DNA of 64,000 nucleotides from Pilatotrama ljubarskyi (Eukaryota > Basidiomycota > Agaricomycetes > Polyporales > Polyporaceae): positions 174,678-238,677 of the forward strand of contig MU277720.1 in NCBI GenBank assembly GCA_022385805.1, read 5' to 3'. This document shows, piece after piece, positions 47,955-59,474 of the stretch (positions are counted from its first letter, which is position 1; each line of letters begins with the position of its first letter). The translations under genes and the position numbers were made by a program. The notes under the pieces are model-generated. The model saw only the letters and a list, made by a program, of their open reading frames with translations, did not search any database and had not been told where the DNA came from.

Positions 47955-48455
47955 ATCCTTCTGGAGTGTGCTCAAATCCAGACTAGAGGATGGAGGTGGA
48001 GTACTTTCAAAGTTGGAATGGAGTACATCCCAGAGTTAGAGCAGAGTTGGAGGCAAGGAGCAGAATTGAGGATGAGACACAAGTTGTGATTGCAGAATCA
48101 CAGCAATGACAAGGAGTGCAAGTAGTATCTGAACTGAGTAGCTACAACATCTCAGCCCAATATATATAGAAGCAAGCCTTATTGCAAACACAAAACAATA
48201 AGGAGAAGGATAGAAAAGGAGTTCCAGGATGAAGAGAATCAACCTATTGTGAAGGAATGGTGCAATCTGAGACATAAGCCTCAACATGGAGAAAATGCGG
48301 AGTTATAGTCTGAAAATGCGGAGTAAAAGTCCGGAAAAGTGCAGTACAAGTATAAGGAAAATGTAGTGAAGTCAAAATGGGGAGATAAGTCCAGAGTTAG
48401 ATCTGGAAAATGCGGAGTTGAGCTAGAGAAGAAGGTGGGTGCATGGGATGTAACA
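47955..48455. repeat. Repeat B, copy 1 (probable LTR-like element)
   Basis: Collinear with 61,668-62,152 over about 490 bp: ccagactagaggatgg..., caatgacaaggagtgcaag, tatatatagaagcaagcctt, ttgtgaaggaatggtgcaat, repeated ggaaaatgcggagtt units, and a shared end ggtgggtgca...ggatgtaaca. A TATA-like tatatata is present. It may be a solo LTR ending ...TGTAACA; the other boundary is unclear. Confidence 0.65.
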
Positions 48456-49615
48456 CAGTATCACCATCACTTACAGCTCTGCATCAAAAAATACTTTGAA
48501 AAGGACATCAAATCCTAGCTGCCAAAAGTTATTGAACAGCTATGACACCAATTTTAGCAGCATAGCAGATGCAGAGAATACAGTTACGACAGTGCATATA
48601 CATTGATCCATACTCTGTCCCATGAGATACAGCTTACTAAGAGCTCTGTGATGGTGTATATATACTGTATATATTCAATTGTCCGCTTTTCCTATGTAAT
48701 ACCTCCACCTCAATCTACCCTGAAAGATAGGCCAGTTATGGTACATACCATGCTGTAGAGCTCAATGAGAGGTATCCAACAGTATACTGTGATGCATGCA
48801 TATTATACCAGGAACAGGATGAAGCCTTGCAGATTGCTGAATGCTGAGAAACACTAAACATAGCCCAAACAGCTCCACTGAGAGACAGATTTTATTGTAT
48901 ACAATGGGATCCTCAACAGTGAAAAAGACTTGGCTGCTCTGCTAGATTACTTTGATAATCATGAGTCTTGCAGCCAAAGAGGTGTCGGAAATCTGCCTTT
49001 CAACTAGTTAGAATTTTATTTAAGGTCACTAGTAATATAGACACATCACTCATTGACTTTACTGCTACTTACATGACCCGATTTTTCTGATCATTCCACA
49101 TTTTTGCTGTTATTTATACAGTGATAGTTGCTTTCAGAACCGTTCTTGAGTTCCATAGAAGCTTAGAAATGTACTGGTGGAGCCATAACTGGATTTATTA
49201 CAAGTGGTGCCCATACAGCTAAAGAGAAGCATAGAGTTCTCATACAGCTAGCACTCATTCTACGGTGGCTTCTGCGAGCTGCATCAAGGCACACTATGTG
49301 CATATTGTTGAGGTTTAGATGGATGCTTTGTAACCCTTCATACTCAGCTTATTTGAATGGACTCCTCAGAGTATATGAGCTCTATATTATTTATGAATGA
49401 TTAATGATCTGGTGCATAAGAAGCAACCTACCATTGAAATGAGAAAGGGCTCACCTGTAAGGCACTACCACCAGGTAGAAAGCACCCTGATTGCATGCTG
49501 TCTATGACTTTTCAAAATTGCCTGCTAATTTTTATGGCTCTTTGATTATATGTATTACCTCTTGCAAGGAATGGACTGCAATTTTTAGTCACATACCAAA
49601 ATATATGGGTGGACA
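48456..49615. other. AT-rich region without recognisable gene
   Basis: 1.16 kb of low-GC sequence with no frame above 60 codons that shows homology. It may contain a very old transposon remnant; nothing further could be supported. Confidence 0.4.
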
Positions 49616-49765
49616 TTATTACCATTTGCAAAATAGTTGCACATGACTAAGATGGCATTGCCAGTGGCCTCCCTCCTTAGAAGAATTGGTAGCTCAGTAC
49701 AGAGTTCTTCAATAATCTTAATCCCTCTTACAATCCTGTGATAACTTTTATGCAAACGGTAATAA
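49616..49765. mobile_element. MITE copy D (150 bp, strongly internally deleted)
   Basis: Left end ttattaccatttgcaaaata then gttgcacatgac; right end ataacttttatgcaaacggt then aataa. It retains only the outer blocks (ggcctccctcctt, gtagctcagtacagagt). Confidence 0.75.
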
Positions 49766-50326
49766 GTTACAGAGTTGTTAGAGTCAATACAGCTAGTTTA
49801 AGCTCAACAGTACCTTTGGAATAGCATATCATATTTTCAGTAGCTGACGTGGCATTTATGAAAGTGCCAAGTGCCAGTAGGTGCTCGAGGACCACAGGAA
49901 CTGCTGACTAGCTTTTGGGTGCTTAGTATTGCTCCCAAGATTATAGGGAATACTTCTATCTCTGCTCGTGGCAAAAGATGTTTTTACATGTCATACAAGT
50001 ATATCTGCCCATTGCCAGGCTCCATCTCTTATATAAATGAGATCTGCTTTGTCACAGAGCAATTAGCATAGGAAAAGCAACAAAAAGACTTCCAGCACCT
50101 TCAGTTTTGATTGGCTGAGCATGTGAACCATTTGGTTGTATTGAGGTTCAAAGCAGCTTTCAAACAATATATAACACATTTATACTTGTTTGGGTGCTGA
50201 AGCAGCAAACAGGCAGAATTGGGACGTGTGGCTGTTACTAGTCCCGTGACCAGACATTTGGAGCACAAATCTGAGGTCAGAACTCAGGGATTGCCACACT
50301 CCTGAACGTCTGATGGCAAACCCTTC
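49766..50326. other. Region between MITE copy D and the DUF6589-type fragment
   Basis: No supported gene. A 66-codon frame at 49,871-50,071 lacks recognisable features. Confidence 0.35.
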
Positions 50327-50798
50327 ATGACTCCTAAATCAGTGACAGTCCGTGACCTCACGCACACTCACACTCATGCTGCCACGCTGCCCAAACCCGC
50401 TGAGCTGCTTCCTATACACAACATGACAGAGACAAACACCTTCCACGAGGACAAGCAGGACAAGTTGCATAATGGATGGGGTTCTCTATTCGCTGATGTC
50501 AATGATGAAGATGACCTCGACTACGACCCGTGCTCAGAATATGATAGCAACTGCCTGTCTGACGAGTCAGACTGGAACCCAGTACCCATCAAGAATGAGC
50601 TGCCTTCACCCCCAATCCAGCTCCAGAGAATGTGTGCTATGCACAAGCCCCTTGACTCTGTGAGCAAACTTGTATACATTCGCAAGATTCTTGAGTACAT
50701 GAAGTCACTCAACATGAACTTGCCCATTTTCCTCGATGCGCTCAGTTGGAGGGATGACGTCTGCATCTCTGACCTGAAACTTTGTTACAAGCGAACTA
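50327..50798 (+). pseudogene. DUF6589-type ORF, N-terminal fragment (split by a transposon)
   Basis: The fragment has an acidic region DDLDYDPCSEYDSN and then the segment typical of the N-terminus of fungal DUF6589 proteins: KLVYIRKILEYMKSLNMNLP and FLDALSWRDDVCISDLKLCY. The in-frame ATGs at 50,327 and 50,426 are both possible starts. Homology stops abruptly at KRT (50,797), exactly where the inserted element begins. The continuation is found at 59,475. DUF6589 proteins are common in Agaricomycetes and often repeat-associated; their function is unknown. Family assignment is from memory of the motif pattern. Confidence 0.65.
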
Positions 50799-50813
50799 CA
50801 CGCACAGCTGAGC
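50799..50813 (+). repeat. Left terminal inverted repeat
   Basis: CACGCACAGCTGAGC, preceded by TA at 50,797-50,798. Confidence 0.75.
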
Positions 50814-51406
50814 TGGATGATGGATCAATATCTGAGACACCAGACTTCGGTCTGGTGCTGTCACGACCTCCACCCTATGGCTTTCGCGCGCCATCTGCAG
50901 GACATTGGGCGCCATATGTCCGCCCGACCCCCGCCGTCCGACATAGGGCAGATATCAAGCATTTACCTATGTGATATCTACCGAAGCACCTACCGATGTC
51001 TCAGTATCCGACACCCTGCCTATGTATGGGACCGGAGGTCTACTCGTCATCTAGCAGATACTTGTCCGTTGGCTGTGATACATACAGAATACATTGAGTC
51101 GCTATCGAAGAGGTTGGCCGCGAGGGCGTAGGCAGGTGCACAAACTGGCATCGACCTGTGGTCCGCTTATCGCTTTCACCGATGATGGGGTCATGCACTT
51201 CAATCACTATCGGTAGAATCATGGTAGCATACGATGCGATAGCAAGAGTGAATGACAGCGGATTAAAAAGAGTAGTACGGACTCGAGAGCAATGCAAAAG
51301 CGATATACAGTCAGGATTAGCAGTGCGAAAGATGATGAGAGCATACAGGTCCGAGGCCTGCCCACGTTGTGCATAGCGATGCATATATGGTGACGAGCGA
51401 TGGATT

Positions 51407-53127
51407 TCAGAAAACGGTGCCGCCTTCAATGAAGGTCTGCCAAGGCACCGTCGGAGCGGTGTCGACCGGCGGCAGCTTCGAAGCCTTCCCCTTCCTCCCG
51501 ACAGGGCGGTAGGTTTTCAGATCACGCTGCAGGATGTCGTTCACTCCTCTGGAAAAGTTCAGAAACGTCAGAACTGCTGCAAACACATATCGACATACTC
51601 ACTGATCCCATGCCTTGACCTGTGCCGCATCGTCCTTCGGGAAGGCCTTCTCGATGTCCTCGCGCATGGTTGCGAGTTGGTCGTCCACGTACTTCCAGTA
51701 CTGGTTGCTCCGGTATTCTTCCATTGAGTCCGCGGCAGCCTCGTCGTCGTCCGCCGTGACATCCTCACCAGTGTTCCCTGCTGCAGCCTGGGCGTTGGTG
51801 GGACCTGCAGCGCCTTCTTCGGCATCTGGCTGCTCGCCGCTTCCAGGATCCGCCTTGGGGATCTGAGGGACTGTTGCTGGAGGCTGTCCCTTGGGAGTGG
51901 TGGAGGTAGAGTTGGACGCAGGCACCGAGGTCGTAGTCTTGTAATCGAGTTTATTGAACTCGACTAGAGCGGCACGCTAAGCAAGCATCACGGTCAGTGA
52001 CTCCGGTCGCTTGCAGATCGCAGAATTCAACGACACACCAAGAACGCCACTCACTCCCAATGGTCAGTCCGTACAGTGATGAATACTTCCTTCGAGACGA
52101 GGGACTCGCAGAGCGCTGTTACATTCTGCGGCGCAAGCCTCTTTGTCCTTCCGGATGCATCACACCCCAAAGAGGTGGTCAACTGCAGTACCAGTAAGAA
52201 CAAAGCACTGTGTTATGTGTGTTACTACCCGTACCTTCTGCTTGATGTTGCCACGAACGCAGTTAACGAGTTTGGAGACGACCGAGGCGAGCATACCCCC
52301 AGTGTCATGATTCTCGATCATGGCCCGGTCGACATTGAAGGCAGCGGGTCTCTGGACTATGAGCTCCTGATAGACACCGAGTCAGTGAAACGCTCACGCA
52401 AAATCTCAGCGGAAAGGCTCACCATGAGCCTTGCGGTAATTCCCGCGACATAAGCTGTCAGATTCGGAGACAAGAGAAGGGCGTTGATACGCCCTTGCAA
52501 TGACGCCTGCGATGGCCTCGATACCTCAGGTCGTATGACATAGCTGGGCAGCAGCTTACCTGGAAATCCGTCGACTGGATAGCTGTGATTATTTCGGCAC
52601 GATGGGTGCGCTTCTCGTGAGCAAGCATGTATGCCCGCATCTCAACGAGCATGATGGGGAGGCTCGGGAGCTGCACACACCATGTGAGAACAGAACACGA
52701 AAGGACATTGTGCACGTATGTTGGCGAACTCTTCCATAGTTTACCCCTCAATGCCATGCTTGAGGCATGCATCTCTAGCATAACGCTTGAGTTTCTTCTG
52801 TGTCTGCGGGGTGAACTCGAGCGACGTGTTCACGTTGGAAGTGCCCTCGTCGAAGTCGTCCGGGCGGCGGCGGCGCCTGCCAGCAGAAGGCGAGGTCGCA
52901 TCGGCATCGTTGAAGCTGAGTGATAGGTTGTCTGGCGCAGGGCTCGACTGCAGGAAGAGTGGGCCCGTGGCGGCACCGTTCGAACGCGGCGAGGTCGGGG
53001 TGGACGGGCTTGGGCCGGGAGTTGGTGGCTGCTCGCCGGTATGACCACCACGTGGAGCCTCTGCAGCAGCACCACGAACTGGCTGCCGCTGGACAAAGGA
53101 GCGACGGAAAGAGTCGACGAGTGACAT
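51407..53127 (-). pseudogene. Transposon companion gene, probably broken
   Basis: A family seen repeatedly in Agaricomycete genomes, function unknown. The start at 53,127 reads MSLVDSFRRSFVQRQPVRG. A Pro/Ser-rich part is followed by a basic segment GRRRRRPDDFDEG and the conserved helix TPQTQKKLKRYARDACLKHG. An in-frame TAA at 52,741 follows HGIEG, yet the same frame continues MEEFANI; the next conserved block LPSLPIMLVEMRAYMLAHEK cannot be joined in phase by a normal intron. Farther on are an acidic region (DDDEAAADSMEEYRSNQYW) and the end PPVDTAPTVPWQTFIEG. The basic/helix region may bind nucleic acid. Introns make the break call provisional. Confidence 0.6.
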
Positions 53128-53307
53128 TGAGCAGTGAGCAACAGGGAAGAGAAGACAGCGCAGACCTGGAGGCTGCATTGGCACGCATTTGTTTTGTCTT
53201 GTTTGTTCCAATCTACATGCGGTCAAACCTTCGCACACAACTGCAGAAGAGCGGAAAATCACCGCTCGGACTCGAATTGAATGTAATTTGGATGTAGCTA
53301 TGTAGTA

Positions 53308-56300
53308 TCAATTAGGGGGAGGCCAAACAGGCCAAGGGGAAGCTATGGAGGAGGATGGGGAATGGAAGGAAGCGTTCACCGGGTTGGCACCATGACTACC
53401 GTGATCGTCCTGTCCGAGTCTGAGCCCGAGTCCGCTGGTGGAAACTGACGATGCGCTGCCTCCTGCGAGTGGTACGGAAATGTCTCTTGTTCTTGATGTG
53501 TTTGCTCTGCTATCCTCGTTCTTGATATTCTTACCACGCTTGCCCTTTGGTGCCAATCCTCCAAGTTGACTGTTGGTGGCTGACCGCTTCCGAGATTTCA
53601 CGGCCTCAAAAGGCGGTGGGATCGGGTTGGTCAGCGGGGCGGAAGGAGGCGCAGTCTGTCGAGGCGCTACGACGCCGCGCGACGCGCAGGGAGTGGTCAG
53701 TGATACTCCAGAAGACGACGCAAGCAGCGGGGGATAGGAGATATACGCCGGGGCCGTGGGATCTGAGGACGCTGCACCAGAACTGGGTATCGCCAACGGG
53801 GCCACCAGGGGTGCTCCAACGGATGGCACAGGTAGCGGCGGCATGGTAGACATGTATGCAGCAGGGGAAGGTGTGGTACGTGTCAGAGAGGGCCAGTCGG
53901 CATTGCCAGTAGACGCTAGATGCAGGGATGGAGGTGGTGGTGGGAAAGGTGTAGTTGAGCGACTGGCCGCGGCTGCTGGTCGGTGCGTGAGAGCAGCTGG
54001 AGCGATTTGTGAACGTGGAAGTTGTTGAGATGAAGGCGGATACAAAGGAGCATGACTGGGACCGGGGACGGAGGGTGGGAGAGTCCGAAGAGGGCCCGAG
54101 TCCGCTGAGACAGCTGACCCGGAGGACTACGTGTTTGTCATCTTCTTTGTTCCATTTGTGGCCTTCTTCTGTGCCATCACTGCGACTGCATTCCTGCAGA
54201 TAGTGTCAGCATCAGCCACCAGGAGGCTCGATGCTCTCAATGTCTCGGAAAGGGCGGCGGCAATCTGTGCGTAGTTATGTATCGAGAGTGTGTTCAGGAC
54301 GAACAGTCCTGTTCCCTTGTGAGTGACTCGCGGCCGCAACCTCGTGGTAGGGAGGCGCTCCTGGATGATCCTTGTGTGATGTAGCTCACTGCATTCCGAG
54401 CTCGCGCAGTCATGCTGTAGATTTACGATGCACTGGATTTCCTGTGTGCAGTTGTTCACGTCAGTGTTGCTATGTTATGAATCGTCATGACTGGGGCTTA
54501 CGGAAGGAGCTACAACGATTCTGGTGTCTGTCAAGCTGAGGCGAGGAAGGTGAAGCTGAGGGTGGCGCGTGGGGAGGAAATCGAGGACTTGCAACGCGAC
54601 ATGTGCAACCGTGACGTCAGCGTCATGCGGAACGAGCATCTCGAGCACGCGTCCCACCACGGCCTGCAGTTATCGTCAGCCAGTTGTCGACAGAGCGAGA
54701 AGCAACACTGGTCGGGAGCACTCACAGGTCCGTCTGCGCGCTTTGCGAGAACGTGTGCTCCGACCTTCACAAGCTCCCCCTGTCCGATTTTGCATGTAGC
54801 TGCTTGATAGTACTTGCTTGCACCTGAAGGGCGAATCGGAGCAGAGTTCGGATGTTCCTGGAGCAGGATTGGAATGGCGATGGTCTGACGGCCCAGTAGA
54901 GCGATCGACGAGGGTTTCGGTGGGTCTCGGCTGTTGGTGGCATCGATTTGACCGTTGGGCTCCCCATGTGGCACTGCCATGGGCACTGATGCTGCAGTCT
55001 GAGGAGGAAATGTTGCTGTGCCTGTGGAAGAATTACAAATGTTAGCCTTCGAAGGCGATACCGCAGCTTAATGTCCATGCATACCCACGCCAGCTTCTTC
55101 ACCATCTGGGCATGTCCAACCAAAGAACCGCTTCTGTTCGGGATGAGCTTCCATGTAGTCGAGGATGGCCGAGCCCGCGCGGACCCATCGCTTTGCATCA
55201 CGATCATACCAGAAACCGCCAAGAGCAACGTGCTTGACCATGTCGTGCCCGGCGAACGCCTTGCAGGAGTCTCGACTGGGTGCCTGGCGATTACTGTAGA
55301 TGGAGCTTTGACGGAAGACATGATTGAAGCTCTTGTAACGCTCGGTGGAAAAGAGGATGGCAGGGCCAAAACGGCGGATATATGCAGGAAGGTGGACGAG
55401 GAAATGGAATTTAGGTTTTGTGATGAGGATGCTGGGAGAGCATTGGGCAGTGATGTTGAGTAGATTCTCGATCGCTTTCGACAGCTCAGCCTTCAGGAGT
55501 AGATCAGCGGTCTGGTCGAGGGAGAAGGAGAAGCACAAACGAGGTAAACTTCGCGGTCTTCTATGACAGTATGCCAGCACAGGACGACGAGCTCGCCAAT
55601 CGCGATCCAGCCGTCGAGCACAATGGTCAGGACCAGATCGTAGATTACAAATGGCATGACCTGCGCCAGGCTCTTGAAATGCTTCCCAATCAGGCCACCC
55701 TTGTACCTGCATATGTACTCCGCATTCAGCGACGGAGCATTTAGACCGTCAGGGTCGACAGACGCAAGGCGGGTTTGTAGGGTACCAAGCTTGTTGGCCT
55801 TCTCGACGAGGAAGACTGTCTGAGCCCAAAAATACTTGACCACGCCGGGCAGGACCGTATGCAGAAGTTCCGTTGGAGTGTCCATATGGACATCCACCCC
55901 TGCATAGGTTCAGGTTCTATGACATGACTACGGCCGCAGGACTACGTGAACACACCTGGCATCCCAAGGAGTGGGTTTATGCAATCGTGGAGCGACACGC
56001 CCTTGAGGGTCTCTTCCAGCTGGTCTTCGAGCTGCTTGTGGACTTCTTCCTCCGAGAGGCCAGGTGCTCCTGGTGCACGCTTCCGCAGCTGCTTTCCCAG
56101 CTCGACAACACTGCTGAGGATTGCTCTGGTCGCGGTATCGCATGTGCCTGACTCCGCCGTCGCATTCTTGAGTTTATCTGTCCCGCCAGGAAGGAATGCC
56201 TTCTCGATCTGCCGCTCAATCTCATCTCGCGTGTCGCCCGGTGTCCGCGGGGCTGCAGATATCATCGTGAGCGACCAATGTGGGTAGTGCAGAGCCTGCG

Positions 56301-58385
56301 AGCTCTCTGTACCTTGAATAGTGACGAATAGCCTTCAAGCGTGTGTTTGTGGTCCCTCGTCCCGCCAACGTGGCACGTTCGACAGAAGTAGTTGCAGGCC
56401 AGCCCACCATGGCTACACTCCTCCGCCTGCATGGGGTTGTCCCCTCCCAGGAACAGACTGTACGGGCACAAGAGGACTTCTTCATCGCTCTTGCAGTCCC
56501 ACGCCGGCACGCCGTCCTCGCCAGCTTTGCTATGTCCGTAATGAGACACTGTGGATCACCTAAGATCTCGTGCATATACAACGCACCAGACAGATTCTTT
56601 CATCGCGGCCATCAGCTCCATCGGTGATGCATGTGGTGAGAAGTCACAAAACGGACGCAGAACTCCTTCTCCAGCATCTCACGCGGCAGGTTCGCATTTG
56701 ACATGTAGATAACATGGTGCTTGTTCCACTGCTTCGAGACATTACCGGAGACATTGTCCATGAAGATTATGAGGGGAACAGCGAGAACCATCCGCCCTTT
56801 CGCCTTCTCTCGCATGGGATTAGGCATCTTCTGAGTGAACCGCACGGAATTCTCTGCAAATCGTCGGCATGAGTCGATGTCTCATTCATATCAGAGCAGC
56901 ACCCGCACCCGTAAAACCACCTTTCAGCATTTCGCACTTCCGAAGATCTTCATAAGACAACGAGAATGAAGAGACTTCAGCTATCACAAGCTCGTCCACC
57001 ACATCGAAGACACCCTGTACGATCAACTCAATTGAATGACTATCACTGGATGCGCTGCGAAATTTTCGATACCTCCACATGCTTGACTTCACGCCCAAGC
57101 GCACACAGCTCATCTAAGAAGAATGGCTCCGGATTACCAGCCCCCGAAGCCGGCACGTCGACAGAGGCATCCGGAACTGCTGCGTAAAAGAATCACTCCG
57201 GAATGAAGAAGGATCCATCTGAACGACGGAGCAACTCGTTCACGAAGTAAATCTCGCCATTCACCTGGACGGTCGGGGATGCGATCTTGCCAGGCAAATC
57301 ATGCAAGACCTTGGATCCACTGTGGACTTGCGACATTCTTATGCCCTCGTCGCGCGGTTAGTCAGACATCGCAAAACGCGTGAGCGGATTACTGTACTCC
57401 TATGGACAGTGTGTCAGTGCAAGTACGTAGAGTACCAGTGATACGGACCTTCGCAATGGCGTCGGCGACATCGTTGAGGTAGAATACATTACCAGACGTC
57501 GACACAACCTTGCGCGTCGGGTCTCCGACGAGATCCTGGATGTGGGAATGGCACTTGTTGAGAGCGTACAGTGAAGGCACGTCTCTCGCTTGAAGCGCCT
57601 TCGCCCAACCAAGGATAGCCGTCTTCTGCCATTCGGAGAAGCGCAGCATCGAAGACGAGAAAAGTGAGTGCATAAGGAACATCTGTGACAATAGGAATCG
57701 GATCAGCGGGAATGGTAGGATGCATAAGCACGTACCGAGAGGCTTGGCCAAGGGTATGTCGGACTAGTCGCCTTGATGTTTGAAGGAGCCGGGGGACGTC
57801 CGCTGGTGTTGGGGGCTGCAAAGAGTGAGTTTTCTCAGTGATTGCTGGATATCTTCAATTTGGGAACGTACGCGGCATATCGAAACCGAAGTGAAAGGCA
57901 TCCTTCACTGCATTGCCTACCTCTTCAATGTCCTCGTATACCAGCTCCTCAGCTCCATGGATGCTCGTTGGCCACGGGGGGTGCGGCACCTCATCGTCCA
58001 CCGCCAAAGCATCTGTAGCTTCCGAGAATATGTCTAGCAGCGCATTGTTGTCTATACGTACCGTGTGCTGATCATGCGGGTCCCACAGGGTGTTCAAAGA
58101 TACCGCGTCTTCGGGATCCGGCAACGACCAGGGTGCCTCGGCTGTCGGCTGTGGCGGGCACTCCGGAGGCTCGCAGGTTGCACCGTCGTCCAGCAATGAG
58201 CGTGAGGAGTACCTACAGGGAGGATGTGCATGTTCTGGCGAGGGTGGAGAGGGGTTTGCTGGTGTAGCAGCAGCTGAAACCGCTCTATGCAGTAAGAAGC
58301 TTGTGGCACGAGACCTTTGGGCCCCTTGGCGCGCAAACTTATGCTTCTCAGTTTTCGCGTGCGAAAGGACGTGCCGATGCTCCAT
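53308..58385 (-). pseudogene. Large transposase-like gene (Plavaka/KDZ-type), with in-frame stops
   Basis: Multi-exon gene of the main protein of the element. Blocks in order from the N-terminus: CPKKDGIYLTMEHRHVLSH (zinc-finger-like), RFSEWQKTAILGWAKALQAR, SGNVFYLNDVADAIAK, VNGEIYFVNELLRRSDG, IIFMDNVSGNVSKQWNKHHV, LFLGGDNPMQAEECSHGG, CNYFCRTCHVGG, MDVHMDTPTELLHTVLPGVV, YICRYKGGLIGKHFKSLAQV, KPKFHFLVHLPAYIRRFGPA, SSIYSNRQAPSRDSCKAFA, CIVNLQHDCASSEC. A TGA at 57,193-57,195 interrupts FFIPE-FFYA, and a TAG at 54,127-54,129 is followed by 273 open codons of Ser/Pro-rich tail in the same frame. These look like decay (the first could be CGA to TGA). The catalytic acidic residues were not assigned with certainty. 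Confidence 0.75.
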
Positions 58386-58660
58386 GGTGAGGTATATGCC
58401 ATCCTTCTTGGGGCAAACGTACCACTACGCCCATCATCGGGGATGTACGCTCGAGCGGCGAAATCGCTTCCTTCTCTGTCAACGTCTCTTTCCTGGGTCG
58501 AGCGTTGGAGGTTGCCAACGAGGGCAAGATCGTAAGTTTACCCTCAATGGCGTCGCCACTGGAGCTCTCACACATTGCAGCCAATCCACATCTCCATCTC
58601 TGTGCCGCATCGGAGGCCCCCCACGAGACGGCGTAGTGCACTTCTCGCGCGCCGAGAGAG

Positions 58661-59131
58661 ATGAAGTGCGTAACCGGTCGATATGTACTTCACCGTCTCA
58701 CATATCTGTTTCCCTTTAGCTCAGCGCGGCTGTGGCTTCCATCCCCCCCCCCCACCTTCATCCCGCTTCAGCCAACATTCGCTCCGACTGACCAGCAAGC
58801 TTGGTTCGCATTATCCAGCGACATCCAGAGTTGGCTGGTGTCTCAGGTTCGCGACACGTCGTCGCTCCTTTGGATATGGGGACGGGAGCTTTTCTGGATT
58901 GCGTTTGTGGGAGCGCATCCGTCCTTCCCTGGCGGGAATTGGCCGGAGTGGGATACAGTGATCTCACTCGATGGTCCATTCATACACAGGTGGATAGAAC
59001 TTCGTAATAGCGGGCCCGAGGGCTGGACAGAGAGTGATGACATCCTGGCATGTGAGAATTGTGGTCATGCGGTCTTCGAGGAGCTTTTCGCCCGCTTCCG
59101 TCACCTTGTATCTGTTTTGTACCACGCTTGA
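58661..59131 (+). CDS. Small Trp-rich ORF inside the transposon, divergent from transposase
   Basis: Unrecognised. ATG 58,661 opens a five-base exon, then a well-formed intron 58,666-58,719 (GTGCGT...CCCTTTAG), giving MNSARLWLPSPPPTFIPLQ followed by WFALSSDIQSWLVSQVRD, WIWGRELFWIAFVGAHPSF, DGPFIHRWIELRNSGPEG and a CENCGH segment before the stop. Without splicing the frame is also open from the same ATG (156 codons). It has 8-9 Trp, far above chance. A run of eleven C bases (58,744-58,754) lies in the coding part. It could be an accessory transposon gene or a captured fragment; no stop codons disturb it. Confidence 0.45.
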   Translation: MKCVTGRYVLHRLTYLFPFSSARLWLPSPPPTFIPLQPTFAPTDQQAWFALSSDIQSWLVSQVRDTSSLLWIWGRELFWIAFVGAHPSFPGGNWPEWDTVISLDGPFIHRWIELRNSGPEGWTESDDILACENCGHAVFEELFARFRHLVSVLYHA

Positions 59132-59459
59132 GTTTCTAATAGCTACGTTCAATAGTCCTACTATACCCGTCTACTCTCATGTTGGCGATAGTTTCATTGG
59201 AGGAGCGCTCGGCCACGATCGGGCGAGGGTACCTCAGACCAACATCTGACACCAGACATGCTCGGGACGGCCTCAGATATTGGTGCGACATTGTACCACC
59301 CTTGTCAGACGTCTGGTCCTAGGTATCTGTCGTGTAACGGGCATCAGACGTTGGCTAGGCCCTGCGCGTCGATATCGGGCATATGACCTGTGTTCACTGG
59401 CGAGATATCGGGCAGCATTGCGGCGGACAACTTCCGACCAAGCCTCGGCCCGATGTTTG

Positions 59460-59474
59460 GCTCGTCTGGGCGTG
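59460..59474 (-). repeat. Right terminal inverted repeat
   Basis: Reads CACGCCCAGACGAGC on the minus strand, followed on the plus strand by TA at 59,475-59,476. Confidence 0.75.

Larger units (their letters stand above)
50799..59474. mobile_element. DNA transposon, 8,676 bp, CAC-ended, CMC/Plavaka-like
   Basis: Both ends carry an imperfect inverted repeat (CACGCACAGCTGAGC left; CACGCCCAGACGAGC on the other strand right; 12 of 15 match) flanked by TA. Excising the element and one TA joins KRT to RLMVSEEL in frame. It encodes a transposase-like protein and a companion on the minus strand, plus a small divergent plus-strand ORF. CAC termini, short TSD and gene content point to the CMC (CACTA/Plavaka) superfamily; this is inferred, not proven. 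Confidence 0.8.
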
